A stretch of DNA of 64,000 nucleotides, taken from contig JAEZVB010000050.1 in the NCBI GenBank assembly GCA_023443285.1, forward strand, positions 19,883 through 83,882, given 5' to 3'. A program made the position numbers and the translations under genes. The notes under the pieces are model-generated. The model was not told the origin of the DNA, made no database searches, and saw only the letters and a list, made by a program, of their open reading frames with translations. The number at the start of each line of letters is the position of its first letter. Position 1 is the stretch's first letter. The stretch is from Bacillota bacterium. Its GTDB lineage: Bacteria > Bacillota > Negativicutes > Sporomusales > Sporomusaceae. Below, one piece after another: positions 15,711-24,756 of this stretch.

Positions 15711-16355
15711 TTAAATTTCGCTATCACAGATTGTTAGTAAATCCTCAATAGTAGCAAGCTCATAGTCTGGTTTTTCAGCTAATAGTTGATCCCAATCTAT
15801 TTGCGTCCAGCGAACTGCTGCTGTTTTAACGCCCGCTGCACGTGCGCTGGCCAGATCAAACGGACTGTCACCTACCATCAAACATTCTTCCGGTGCAACT
15901 TTGATTTCTGCAAGCGCCCGCAGCACCGGTTCAGGATGAGGCTTGTGCTTCTGGCACTGTTCATGACCAATGACGGAAATGAAATATTTATCCATGTCAA
16001 ACAGTTTCAATCCACGAATAGCAGTGCTTTTTGTCTTGGAAGTTACTATTGCCATACTTATGCCTTGATTATAGAGTTTTTGAATAGTTTCCGGCACACT
16101 GTCAAAACCTGTTGTCAGTTCATCATGGTAGGTAAGGTTAAATTCCCGATACGTCTTAATCAATTCTTCCACTTTATCCGAACCGTAGTATTCCATGGCA
16201 TCTCTGAGCGGCTTGCCAAAAAAAGCATAAATTTCTTGCGGCGTAAGAGCTCGCCCATAATGCTCTGTAAATGTGTGCTGAAAAGAACGGATGATCAAAT
16301 TCGAAGTATCAATCAAGGTACCATCTAAATCAAATAAAATACCCTTAATTCTCAA
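15711..16355 (-). CDS. HAD-superfamily phosphatase (PpaX/Gph-like)
   Basis: This 214-residue HAD hydrolase has motif I LFDLDGTLIDTSN, a helical cap (residues about 20-85), motif II with VTSKTK, and motif IV MVGDSPFDLASA. It resembles pyrophosphatase PpaX and phosphoglycolate phosphatase. The start is taken as TTG 16355, preceded by a full AGGAGGA; the open frame extends upstream to 16448 but would contain an implausible hydrophobic N-terminus. It leads the mtnP-mtnA-ahcY-mtaD run with 17 bases to mtnP. A methylthio-sugar phosphate substrate is possible but unproven. Confidence 0.8.
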   Translation of the reverse strand: MRIKGILFDLDGTLIDTSNLIIRSFQHTFTEHYGRALTPQEIYAFFGKPLRDAMEYYGSDKVEELIKTYREFNLTYHDELTTGFDSVPETIQKLYNQGISMAIVTSKTKSTAIRGLKLFDMDKYFISVIGHEQCQKHKPHPEPVLRALAEIKVAPEECLMVGDSPFDLASARAAGVKTAAVRWTQIDWDQLLAEKPDYELATIEDLLTICDSEI

Positions 16356-16539
16356 ATTAATCCTCCTGCTAGTAAGGCATTGACGGCGATAAAAGTTTGT
16401 CCATAAATTTACAAAACAAAAAACTATAAAACCTGTAAAAAAGGACATAAATCGCCCATTTTTTTTTACTCAAAAATTAAATAACTAAGTATTAATTCCA
16501 GCTTTTAAAAAAAATCCCTTCTTAGCCACTCGGTGTAAA

Positions 16540-16956
16540 TTACAAATTTACGCCAATAAAGCCGCCTAATGCTCCCGCTAAGCTGCCTGCAGCAAACTTA
16601 TTAACTAACATAAGCCAGGATACTTGCTCATGCCCAAGTTCAAGGCCAACTCCAGTTGAAAAGAGTACATATATAACGCCGACAGCACAACCTACCAACA
16701 AGCCTTTAGCGGCTATTTGCTTTGTGGCATAGACACTACCCACAAAAATGCTGGTCATAGTTACTGCTACCATTATATATTCAAGATAATTTTCAATAAA
16801 TCCATCTTCAGACATCAGACTAATTACTGAGAGGCATACAGCACAAAGAAGTGAGATAGCAATACTAACAGCCACACCTTTAAAGATAGTCATGGGAATA
16901 TTGGTATTATTCGGCTTGTTAGGGTTGCTTTTGATTCGATGGGATGTTTTGGCCAT
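16540..16956 (-). CDS. TIGR04086-type membrane protein
   Basis: This 138-residue protein has a basic N-terminus (MAKTSHRIKSNPNK) and four predicted membrane helices: about residues 24-48, 60-80, 83-103 and 114-135. The pattern, including the Gly-rich last helix AAGSLAGALGGFIGV, matches the TIGR04086 family of small Bacillota membrane proteins of unknown function. AGGAGGAAG precedes the ATG. It stands apart from its neighbours, with about 180 bases to the HAD gene and 77 to surE. Confidence 0.7.
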   Translation of the reverse strand: MAKTSHRIKSNPNKPNNTNIPMTIFKGVAVSIAISLLCAVCLSVISLMSEDGFIENYLEYIMVAVTMTSIFVGSVYATKQIAAKGLLVGCAVGVIYVLFSTGVGLELGHEQVSWLMLVNKFAAGSLAGALGGFIGVNL

Positions 16957-17033
16957 ACTACTTCCTCCTGCAAAGCTTTTACTGTAAATTTATGCAGCTG
17001 ACGGCCAAATATACCGGACTTTTATATAACTAC

Positions 17034-17792
17034 TTATAGTCCCCAACTATCCAGTACATTCATGATTCCATAATTAGTCAAATCAAAATGAATCGGTGTA
17101 ATGGATATCTTACCATTTTGTACGGCAACTATATCGCTGTCTGGAGCATTCTCAGTGTCAGAAATATGACCGCTCATCCAATAATAGGTGCGGCCACGGG
17201 GATCTTGACGGCGTTCAAAGGTGTTCTCGTAGTTGCGAACCCCTAGTTTAGTAATGGCTATTCCCTTTAGTTGGCACTGTGGTAGTGCCGGAACATTGAT
17301 ATTGAGTAAAGTATTGGGTGGTAAACTTTTGTTAACCATGGTTTCAATAACTTTTTTTGCAGTTTTGGCGGCTGGTTCGAAATCGAATTGTTGCCAACTG
17401 TCTAAGGACATTGCTATTGCCGGTAAACCGTGTAAAGCTCCTTCAATAGCAGCGCTAACAGTACCGGAATAGAGAACATCTGTACCCAAATTAGAGCCTT
17501 GGTTAATTCCTGAAACAATAATATCTGGCAAATCATCTTTCAATAGCGATTCTAAGGCAACTTTAACACAATCGGTCGGCGTTCCTACGACCCGCCATGC
17601 ACAAATATCTTGATTATCTAAAAGATGTTCGTCGACCCAAATGGGGTGATGTACCGTAATTGCCTGGCTCGAAGCACTTTTTTCACTATCTGGCGCTACT
17701 ACCGTAATTCGGGCAATTTGCGATAATTCTTGCCATAATGCTTTTATTCCAGGTGCATGTATGCCATCATCATTAGTCAATAATATATGCAA
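17034..17792 (-). CDS. surE: 5'/3'-nucleotidase SurE
   Basis: This 252-residue metal-dependent nucleoside monophosphatase has the N-terminal HILLTNDDGIHAPGI (metal-binding Asp pair), VVAPDSEKSASSQAIT, and SGINQGSNLGTDVLYSGTV. The start is most likely TTG 17792, giving MHILLTNDDG as in other SurE proteins, with GGGGGG 7 bases before it. The in-frame GTG 17807 would place the ribosome site inside the coding region. It follows queE by 17 bases counted from the TTG and is probably cotranscribed with queD-queE. Confidence 0.92.
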   Translation of the reverse strand: MHILLTNDDGIHAPGIKALWQELSQIARITVVAPDSEKSASSQAITVHHPIWVDEHLLDNQDICAWRVVGTPTDCVKVALESLLKDDLPDIIVSGINQGSNLGTDVLYSGTVSAAIEGALHGLPAIAMSLDSWQQFDFEPAAKTAKKVIETMVNKSLPPNTLLNINVPALPQCQLKGIAITKLGVRNYENTFERRQDPRGRTYYWMSGHISDTENAPDSDIVAVQNGKISITPIHFDLTNYGIMNVLDSWGL

Positions 17793-17809
17793 AGTACAAC
17801 CCCCCACTA

Positions 17810-18535
17810 TTATAATTGACCCATAAACTTATGGGTTTGTGGAATGACCCGGACATTGGTAAGCAATGTTAACGCATTTTCTTGATGAGCTAACATAGTA
17901 TCAGGCAACACGAGCTCACAACCATTTAGCGGAGTAACTGGTTGAAGAATTACTGGAATATTAGTGTCGACAGAAGCTACCAAGTTAAATGCCTGCTGTA
18001 GCTCTTCATAATTACTCTGCCCTGTTACCACAATTTTTACAAAAACCTCTTTTTTTGCTGCTAGGCGTAAAAACTCTGCATGTTCCCGCCAATAGGCCTT
18101 TCCCGTGGTACTTGGTAATTTTATATCCATACTGATAATTTCAATATGTGGTAACACCATTGCCAGTTGTTCATACAAAGTGCCATTGGATTCAAGATAG
18201 ATTGGAGCCTTAAGTTGTGGGGCTAATTCAGCGATCATCTGAGCCTGCCACAATGGTTCGCCGCCAGTCAGACTGATAGAATGATGGCGAATTGTCAATA
18301 ATGAATTAATAAGATTGGCCAGCTTATTAGTTGGTAACGGATTCGATAGTTGGCAAAAGTCTCGTTTGCCTGGAGTTTGCTCTACTAAGGCAGTTTTGCA
18401 TGCGAGACGGGATTCAGGCGTATCACAGTAAGTACACGCCAGATTACAGCCTGCCAGGCGTACAAAAATCTGCCTTGTACCTACATATAAACCCTCGCCC
18501 TGAATCGATGAAAATAGTTCTACAACCTCTATCAT
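17810..18535 (-). CDS. queE: 7-carboxy-7-deazaguanine synthase
   Basis: This 241-residue radical SAM enzyme makes 7-carboxy-7-deazaguanine from carboxytetrahydropterin in queuosine synthesis. The cluster motif is CNLACTYCD with Cys30, Cys34 and Cys37 (CX3CX2C), preceded by the QueE signature FSSIQGEGLYVGTRQIFVRLAG. LTGGEPLWQ is the SAM-binding GGE motif. It lies 3 bases after queD. QueC and QueF are not in the window, and no preQ1 riboswitch was recognised upstream. Confidence 0.93.
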   Translation of the reverse strand: MIEVVELFSSIQGEGLYVGTRQIFVRLAGCNLACTYCDTPESRLACKTALVEQTPGKRDFCQLSNPLPTNKLANLINSLLTIRHHSISLTGGEPLWQAQMIAELAPQLKAPIYLESNGTLYEQLAMVLPHIEIISMDIKLPSTTGKAYWREHAEFLRLAAKKEVFVKIVVTGQSNYEELQQAFNLVASVDTNIPVILQPVTPLNGCELVLPDTMLAHQENALTLLTNVRVIPQTHKFMGQL

Positions 18536-18538
18536 ACG

Positions 18539-18916
18539 CTACCCCTGTGGACAATATTTGACAGCTGACCGGGGGGATTCCCACACCTCTACGCAGCGAA
18601 CTTTAATATTCTGCTGGAAAACGGGTCGATCCGCCAGGGAGTCATAAATATATTTTGCTATATTTTCTGCCGTTGGGTTGATTGCCTTAAATGCCGGCAA
18701 ATCATTTAGATAATAATGGTCAAGATAGTCGATGACCTCACCAACCTCAGCTTTCAGGTCTTTAAAATCCATAACCATGCCTAATTGATTAAGTTCATGA
18801 CCGGTAACGGTAACTTCCACTTTCCAATTGTGTCCATGCAACCGACAACACTTGCCTGGATAATCCGGTAATTGATGGGCTGCCTCAAATTCGGCAATAA
18901 TAGTTAAATCATACAT
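18539..18916 (-). CDS. queD: 6-carboxy-5,6,7,8-tetrahydropterin synthase
   Basis: This 125-residue T-fold enzyme makes 6-carboxytetrahydropterin from dihydroneopterin triphosphate. Zinc ligands are His14 (EAAHQL) and His27/His29 (RLHGHNW); Cys24 in the CCRLHGH block is the catalytic Cys. YLDHYYLND and NPTAENIAKYIYD are family blocks. AAGGAGG precedes the ATG. It is the first gene of the queD-queE-surE run. Confidence 0.93.
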   Translation of the reverse strand: MYDLTIIAEFEAAHQLPDYPGKCCRLHGHNWKVEVTVTGHELNQLGMVMDFKDLKAEVGEVIDYLDHYYLNDLPAFKAINPTAENIAKYIYDSLADRPVFQQNIKVRCVEVWESPRSAVKYCPQG

Positions 18917-19000
18917 AGTAACGCCTCCTTAAACAATACAATTAATCAGAATAGTATACTTTCGCAAATCCTATCGGTGTATTCCCTTATATTAATTATT

Positions 19001-19026
19001 AAAAAAAGATGAGTATTAACTCACCT
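19001..19026 (-). terminator. intrinsic terminator after the GT2 gene
   Basis: On the minus strand GGTGAGT and ACTCATC form a 7-base stem (one G-T pair) around TAAT, followed by seven T residues. It lies right after the stop codon at 19028. Confidence 0.75.
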
Positions 19027-19027
19027 T

Positions 19028-20311
19028 TTATTTGATAGCTTGCTTGCTTACCAGAGAATCTTTGGAAAACTCGTTAGAATTATTTAACAGCACATCACGA
19101 TAACTAAGACTGCGTGTATGCTCAGTATGGCTCCAACTGCGCTCATGACGATGCAGATAGCCAAGGAAGGTTATTGGTATCCAACTGTAGATAAACAGCG
19201 GATAGAAAATCGAGTAAAACCATGTTTTCCAATTAGCCCGGATTTTGAACAGAACAATCGCCGGGAAAATATATTGGCCAACAGCAATGATAGTCCAAAC
19301 TTCTAACGGTAAAACTTTATATAAGATGTTAGTATAGAAGGGAGTAATATGATACAGGTAACTTAACAAAACAAAAGTTGTTGATAATATTAAGAAATAC
19401 GGCTGCACCAGATGTAGTATACCGTCCAAAATCCGGATATCACGTCGTTTTATACCTTCCGCCAATAATTTGGGGATGAATCGTCCGGCAACATCGAAAT
19501 GACCTTGTGCCCAACGCTTGCGTTGATTCCAAGATTGTTTAAAGGTCAGCGGTTTTTCATCATAGACAATGGCATCATGTGCCCAAGTGGTACGAATGCC
19601 AATCAAGAGTACTTTCATTGTAAATTCCATATCTTCAGTAAGACAGGTAGCGCCCCAGCCAAACTTCTTCAGGATATCAGTTGAAATGCACATACCCGTG
19701 CCGCCTAAGACACTGGATAAGCCTACGTTATATTTCGCCAAATGCCAAATATGGTTTACCACCCAGAAAGAAATCGCAAAGGTGGCCGAAATCCAAGTAT
19801 CATTCGGATTTTTGGCGTCAAGATATCCTTGAATAACTTTTTCTCCTTTACATAGACGATTATTCATCTCTAGGAGAAAATTCGGATCCACTAGATTATC
19901 TGCATCAAATACTACTACGGCATCATACTGTTTAGGTTGCGCAAATAGTTTTTCAAACATCCACTCCATAGCATACCCTTTACCGCGCTGCTCAAGATTA
20001 AATCGTTCATGAACAATCGCCCCGGCCTTTTTTGCTATCGAAGCTGTTTTATCTTTGCAGTTGTCGGCAATAACGTAAATATCATACAGTTCACTAGGGT
20101 AGTTAAGCACGTGCAAATTTTCTACTAATTGACCAATGACTTGCTCTTCATTATGAGCAGCCACGATAATGGCAAAGGTGTTCTTGGGAGTTGTAATTTT
20201 ATCTTCATGTTTCTTAACAAGCCCAAAAAATGCAAGGATAAAATAGTACAGCGTAAAAAATACGATGATAAGCTGCATGGGAATCATTATGTAATCAAAA
20301 ATATAATTCAT
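19028..20311 (-). CDS. membrane glycosyltransferase family 2
   Basis: This 427-residue processive-type glycosyltransferase has one N-terminal membrane helix (residues 5-28), a cytoplasmic GT-A domain and three or four C-terminal helices. Catalytic features are VVAAHNEE, VFDADNLVDP (DxD), CLTEDMEF (catalytic Asp) and QRKRW, as in cellulose/hyaluronan-synthase relatives. It should polymerise or transfer a sugar to an extracellular polysaccharide; which sugar is unclear. ATG 20311 is chosen, with AAGGAG before it; an upstream in-frame extension to 20353 has no such site. It is flanked by its own terminator and probably monocistronic. Confidence 0.85.
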   Translation of the reverse strand: MNYIFDYIMIPMQLIIVFFTLYYFILAFFGLVKKHEDKITTPKNTFAIIVAAHNEEQVIGQLVENLHVLNYPSELYDIYVIADNCKDKTASIAKKAGAIVHERFNLEQRGKGYAMEWMFEKLFAQPKQYDAVVVFDADNLVDPNFLLEMNNRLCKGEKVIQGYLDAKNPNDTWISATFAISFWVVNHIWHLAKYNVGLSSVLGGTGMCISTDILKKFGWGATCLTEDMEFTMKVLLIGIRTTWAHDAIVYDEKPLTFKQSWNQRKRWAQGHFDVAGRFIPKLLAEGIKRRDIRILDGILHLVQPYFLILSTTFVLLSYLYHITPFYTNILYKVLPLEVWTIIAVGQYIFPAIVLFKIRANWKTWFYSIFYPLFIYSWIPITFLGYLHRHERSWSHTEHTRSLSYRDVLLNNSNEFSKDSLVSKQAIK

Positions 20312-20474
20312 GGATTTATTCTCCTTACAAAATCCTGCGATATTAAGTAGCAAGGATAATTCACAGGACTTATGAACGGTTTCCTAAAACTTTTCATATA
20401 AATCATATGCTGATTTTAAATGTAAATGATTCATTTTTGCTGTTGGGGAAAATCTAACTAGCGGTTATATCAGA

Positions 20475-21143
20475 TTAACGCTTGTCAAAAATTCCAAAGG
20501 TTGTATTTAAGATACCAAACAGCGCATAAACAAAAAATGGAACAAATAAAACAGCATTGAATGTCAGAAATAAAATATATGCCCCGACGGCTACTGAAAT
20601 AATTGCTGGAATAACGCGAATAGGTTCGCCGTCTTTTCCTTTAAAATCTGGATAGCGAATGGTGCTCACCATTAAGTAAGCAAAAACAGCTACCATTAAA
20701 GGGAAAAACCAACCAGCCGGTTTCATATCAAGCATGACAAAAGTAGCAATTACACAGCCACCTGCAGGGATTGGCAAACCCATAAAATAGCCTTTTACGG
20801 TGCTGGTATTAACATTAAATCGAGCCAACCTTAGCGCTCCACAGGTTGCAAAAGCAGCCGCTATCAAGGCACCTCCCTGGAAATCTTTCAACATATAGGC
20901 ATACGCCATAATGGCAGGAGCCACGCCGAAAGATACTAAGTCACACAGGGAATCGAGTTCTTTTCCAAAGTCGCTGCTTACACCAAAATACCGGGCTACC
21001 CGGCCGTCCATACCATCTGCTACCATGGCGGCCACAACGAACAAGGCTGCAGAAAAAAACTCGCCTTGAAACGCAAAAACAATAGCAAACATACCTAGAA
21101 CTAAATTAACTGCAGTTACTATATTAGGAATAGCGTTTTTCAC
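20475..21143 (-). CDS. pssA: CDP-diacylglycerol-serine O-phosphatidyltransferase
   Basis: This 222-residue integral membrane protein makes phosphatidylserine from CDP-diacylglycerol and serine. The CDP-alcohol transferase signature lies at about residues 43-71: ADGMDGRVARYFG followed by FGKELDSLCDLVSFG. Helices follow throughout. It overlaps the psd gene by 4 bases (ATGA type), so the two enzymes of phosphatidylethanolamine synthesis are translationally coupled. Confidence 0.92.
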   Translation of the reverse strand: MKNAIPNIVTAVNLVLGMFAIVFAFQGEFFSAALFVVAAMVADGMDGRVARYFGVSSDFGKELDSLCDLVSFGVAPAIMAYAYMLKDFQGGALIAAAFATCGALRLARFNVNTSTVKGYFMGLPIPAGGCVIATFVMLDMKPAGWFFPLMVAVFAYLMVSTIRYPDFKGKDGEPIRVIPAIISVAVGAYILFLTFNAVLFVPFFVYALFGILNTTFGIFDKR

Positions 21144-21781
21144 TCTTCCATTACCCTCCCTATTACTGTTTTTCCTCCTTTTACTCGATCCCCCTTCTTT
21201 ACTAAAATTTCAACGTTTGTTGGAACAATAAGTTCAGTGCAAGAACCAAATTTAATAAGGCCATAACGTTCCCCTTGCTTTAAGACTGTGCCTAAAGTAA
21301 CCCAGGAAACTATGCGCCGAGCCAAGATTCCGGCAATTTGCGTAACCAATACGCGCATTTTGCTATTTTCCAAACCGATAGCATGCCGTTCGTTTTCACA
21401 TCCAGCTGATTCTTTATAAGCAGGTTTAAATCGACCACAAGTATACTGCTGATATTTAATTTCCCCTTGAACTGGGCTACGATTAACATGCACATCAAAA
21501 ACTGACAAAAAAATAGTAACTTTTATGCCTTTATCATTTAAAAACTGGTCATCATACACCTCTGCAATGCCCATTACTTTGCCATCAGCAGGCGACATTA
21601 TCAAGTTATCATTATCAGGCACATTGCGTTTGGGATTGCGGAAAAAGAAAGTAACAAATGCTGTCAATACTCCAGGAATTATAGCCCAATGGACCCCCAG
21701 ATTTAAGGCAGCAATAATTGTGACCAGTCCAAGTACAGCGATGTATATGTATCCCTCTTTTACTATAGGAGTTTTTACCAT
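21140..21781 (-). CDS. psd: phosphatidylserine decarboxylase
   Basis: This 213-residue archaetidylserine/phosphatidylserine decarboxylase-type enzyme has two N-terminal hydrophobic stretches. The self-cleaving site is LIKFGSCTEL, where Gly-Ser is cut to make the pyruvoyl group. Further blocks are MSPADGKVMGI, FLSVFDVHVNRSP and NERHAIGLEN. It converts phosphatidylserine to phosphatidylethanolamine. GGGAGGTGG precedes the ATG. It is the first gene of the psd-pssA pair. Confidence 0.92.
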   Translation of the reverse strand: MVKTPIVKEGYIYIAVLGLVTIIAALNLGVHWAIIPGVLTAFVTFFFRNPKRNVPDNDNLIMSPADGKVMGIAEVYDDQFLNDKGIKVTIFLSVFDVHVNRSPVQGEIKYQQYTCGRFKPAYKESAGCENERHAIGLENSKMRVLVTQIAGILARRIVSWVTLGTVLKQGERYGLIKFGSCTELIVPTNVEILVKKGDRVKGGKTVIGRVMEE

Positions 21782-21871
21782 CTATCCACCTCCCTGCGAC
21801 AAACCTCCTCGTAGTTTTCAAGCAAAAAAGCAAGTTCAGTATATCAGTATAATATACTTAATTTACTTTGT

Positions 21872-22600
21872 CTAATATTTTTTCCCTAGAATGACTTTTA
21901 GTGCAAACTTGGGCAAAGCCAGCATTCTAATGGCTCGCTGTGGCTGGCAAAGCAACCGGAATAACCATTCTAAACTGGTACGCTGCATCCATAACGGCGC
22001 ACGCTTAACAGCGCCAGCCATTACATCCAAGGTACCGCCAACGCCCATACATACTGGGACATTAAGTTTTGTTAAATTTTTAGCCAACCACTTTTCTTGC
22101 TTTGGAACCCCTAGAGCCGCCAGCAAAATATCAGGTTTGGCTGCTTTTATTTTTTGAATGATAGCAGGCTCATCCTCTGCAGTAAAAAATCCATGTCTTG
22201 TCCCAATTATACATAAGCCGGGGTAACGTTCAATGGCCACCGTTTTGGCTTTTTCAACAATTTCACTCTGACTGCCAAACAAAAATACCCGGTATCCTTT
22301 TACAGCAGCCTGCGCTAAAAGGTTTTGCGCCAAATCATAACCTGCTACCCGCTCTACCATAGTATATCCTTGATGTCTTGCCGCCCATACTACACCAGCC
22401 CCATCTGGTACTACTAAATCTGCGTTGGCTAAAATAGCAGCCAGTTCGCTGTCTTTTTGAGCCAGCATAACCATTTCGGCATTGGCGGTAGCCACTAAAT
22501 GCGGCGTTTTTTCTGCAATAAACTGCTCTAATTTGGCCACAGCCTCAGACATGATTACATTATCAATAGAAACATTTAAAACAGTTGCTTTTATACCCAC
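21872..22600 (-). CDS. WecG/TagA/CpsF-family glycosyltransferase
   Basis: This 242-residue GT26-family enzyme typically adds N-acetylmannosamine(uronate) to undecaprenyl-linked GlcNAc in wall or capsule polymer synthesis. Family blocks are TANAEMVMLAQKD, VVPDGAGVVWAARHQG (catalytic Asp), VAGYDLAQNL, LFGSQSEIV and AALGVPKQEKWLAKN. The C-terminal Arg-rich stretch ending in CQPQRAIRM is the membrane-attaching part. Three genes for surface glycans or lipids are near, so an envelope role is likely; the exact sugar is not shown. Confidence 0.88.
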   Translation of the reverse strand: MGIKATVLNVSIDNVIMSEAVAKLEQFIAEKTPHLVATANAEMVMLAQKDSELAAILANADLVVPDGAGVVWAARHQGYTMVERVAGYDLAQNLLAQAAVKGYRVFLFGSQSEIVEKAKTVAIERYPGLCIIGTRHGFFTAEDEPAIIQKIKAAKPDILLAALGVPKQEKWLAKNLTKLNVPVCMGVGGTLDVMAGAVKRAPLWMQRTSLEWLFRLLCQPQRAIRMLALPKFALKVILGKKY

Positions 22601-22658
22601 TGAAAACTATTTACTCCTTACAATCAAATTAACTATCCTAGCACATTGTACCACAAGT

Positions 22659-24629
22659 TTAAAATGACGGCAATCTTGACCAAGGCCATTTCCAGAAAGG
22701 CTGCTTATTTTGCTGCTGTTGTTCGGGCGGCTCAGACTGATTTTTGTCAGGAGTAACCCTACCACGTACTGCCGTCGGCTGCGTACCTCGAATAAAAGCG
22801 CTATATTCAATTTCTTTGCAGGCACCGTCTGCCAGCTTTCCCGTATTTGTACAAATGGGAACACTAGTTACTATATTGGGAGGAATAGTAAAATCGGTAA
22901 GTGGTGTACCAGTTACTATTTTAGACACCATTTTCCCCCAGGAAGCTGACACTTCTGTACCGGAAATGCCCACCGGTTTACGGCTGTCATTACCAATATA
23001 AATACCAACTACAATATCGGGAGTATAACCAATAAACCAGGCTGTCTCATAATTATCAGTAGTACCTGTTTTGCCGGCAGCAGGACGGCCAAGATTGGCT
23101 GGCGTTGCTGTCCCATCCTGCAGTACGCCTCTAAGCATATCGGTTAAAATGTAGGCCGTTTCCGGAGTAAGCACCGACTGTTGCTCTATTCTGCCTTCTT
23201 CAAGCACCTGATTATTTTCATCAAGTACCTTTACTATTACCATCGGCTTCGACAGTATGCCGCTATTGGCAAAGGCCGTATACGCCGTTGTTAATTCCCA
23301 CAAATTCACTCCCTGTGTTAATCCGCCCAAAGCTGTTGCCAGATTGTTATCTTCCGGCGTCAGTGTCGTAATACCCATAGCTTTCGCAAGATTGAGAACC
23401 TGGTCAATGCCTATTTGCTGCCCCAGCTTGACGGCCGCCACATTGACCGACCAACGTAGCGCTTTTTTCATGGTTATAGGACCACGGTATTTCTTATCAT
23501 AGTTAACGGGCGAATAGCCATTTATATTAATTGGTTCATCAACGATAATTGCGTTAGCCGTAAGACCCTGATTAAGTGCGGTAGCATATAGAAATGGTTT
23601 GAAGGCCGATCCTGGCTGCCTAACTTCCTCAAATACCCGGTTGATTTGGCTTTCTTCATAGTTGCGCCCGCCGACCATTGCTTTCACATATCCTGTTTTG
23701 GGATCAAGCGCCAGTACGGCTCCCTGCATTTCCAGCAATACCGCCTCGGCTGCTTGTTGCTGCTTAATATCAAGTGTCGTATAGACCTTCAATCCACCTT
23801 TATAGACTCTGTCTGCCCCATATCGGCCAACTAATTCCTTAGCAACATAATCGAGAAAATAAGAGGCTTGTACCACTCGCTTTTTTTTGCCGGCAAGCAT
23901 AATGGGCTCAAGCATCGCACGATCGGCTACACTTTCAGAAATATATCCCTCTTTAACCATGTTACTTAGCACCATGGCTCGGCGTTCCATAGCTGCCTTC
24001 CTATCAATATAAGGCGAATAAATATTGGGTCCCCGCGGCAATCCCGCTAATAGAGCGCTTTCGGATAAAGTCAATTCTTTGGCATGTTTGCCAAAGTACA
24101 TTTGTGAGGCAGCTTCCACGCCATAAGCTCCTTCGCCGAAATATACCTGGTTTAAGTATGCCTGTAGAATTTCTTGCTTTGAAAACCTATAATCAATAAC
24201 TAACGCCAGTATTGCTTCTTTCACTTTCCGGATAAAGGTTCGCTCTTGTGTAAGAAATAGGTTTTTAGCCAATTGCTGGGTGATAGTACTACCGCCTTCT
24301 ACCAAACTACCACGGCGGATATTGACCACGACAGCACGCACAATCCCGATAGGATCTACGCCGAAATGTTTATAAAAACGCGTGTCTTCGTTGGCGATAA
24401 TGGCTTGCTGAACATAAGGTGATATACTGTTAATATTTACTACTATCCGATTTTCTTCAAATAATTTTGAAATCAGCTGACCGTTTATGTCAAAAACCTG
24501 AGTAGCAGACACTAAATTCAAGTCATTCAGACTGTCGATTCCCGGCATTCCCCAAAAAGCAAAGCAGGTATTAACGGTCATTACTAATATAAGAAAAATT
24601 ATGCTAATTCGAATGCAAGTTATTTTCAT
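22659..24629 (-). CDS. class A penicillin-binding protein (PBP1A family)
   Basis: This 656-residue bifunctional peptidoglycan synthase has an N-terminal membrane anchor (ISIIFLILVMTVNTCFAFW), then a GT51 glycosyltransferase domain (about 40-220) with EDTRFYKHFGVDP and GGSTITQQLAKN. The transpeptidase domain has Ser-x-x-Lys in RQPGSAFKPF, SVN in RWSVNVAAVKL and KTGT in AAGKTGTTDN. ATG 24629 follows AGGAGTG; the frame continues upstream to 24662. The C-terminus ends in a Gln/Pro-rich tail (EPPEQQQQNKQP). A TATAAT at 24695-24700 on the minus strand may be its promoter. Confidence 0.93.
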   Translation of the reverse strand: MKITCIRISIIFLILVMTVNTCFAFWGMPGIDSLNDLNLVSATQVFDINGQLISKLFEENRIVVNINSISPYVQQAIIANEDTRFYKHFGVDPIGIVRAVVVNIRRGSLVEGGSTITQQLAKNLFLTQERTFIRKVKEAILALVIDYRFSKQEILQAYLNQVYFGEGAYGVEAASQMYFGKHAKELTLSESALLAGLPRGPNIYSPYIDRKAAMERRAMVLSNMVKEGYISESVADRAMLEPIMLAGKKKRVVQASYFLDYVAKELVGRYGADRVYKGGLKVYTTLDIKQQQAAEAVLLEMQGAVLALDPKTGYVKAMVGGRNYEESQINRVFEEVRQPGSAFKPFLYATALNQGLTANAIIVDEPININGYSPVNYDKKYRGPITMKKALRWSVNVAAVKLGQQIGIDQVLNLAKAMGITTLTPEDNNLATALGGLTQGVNLWELTTAYTAFANSGILSKPMVIVKVLDENNQVLEEGRIEQQSVLTPETAYILTDMLRGVLQDGTATPANLGRPAAGKTGTTDNYETAWFIGYTPDIVVGIYIGNDSRKPVGISGTEVSASWGKMVSKIVTGTPLTDFTIPPNIVTSVPICTNTGKLADGACKEIEYSAFIRGTQPTAVRGRVTPDKNQSEPPEQQQQNKQPFWKWPWSRLPSF

Positions 24630-24756
24630 GACATACACTCCTCTTAGCAATAGTATCCCCAAGCTTCCTTACTTTACATGCAGGAATCGCACGTATTATA
24701 GAGAATATACGAAAAATAGACATAGTAATTTAAATTATTCTAAACAGGAGCTATAA

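Noticed and set aside
15786..16328. 180-codon plus-strand frame antisense to the HAD phosphatase
   Set aside because: The minus strand has all HAD motifs; the plus frame has no recognisable features.
18917..19000. Possible preQ1 riboswitch before queD
   Set aside because: The leader lacks the preQ1-I or preQ1-II consensus blocks; only a normal ribosome site is visible.
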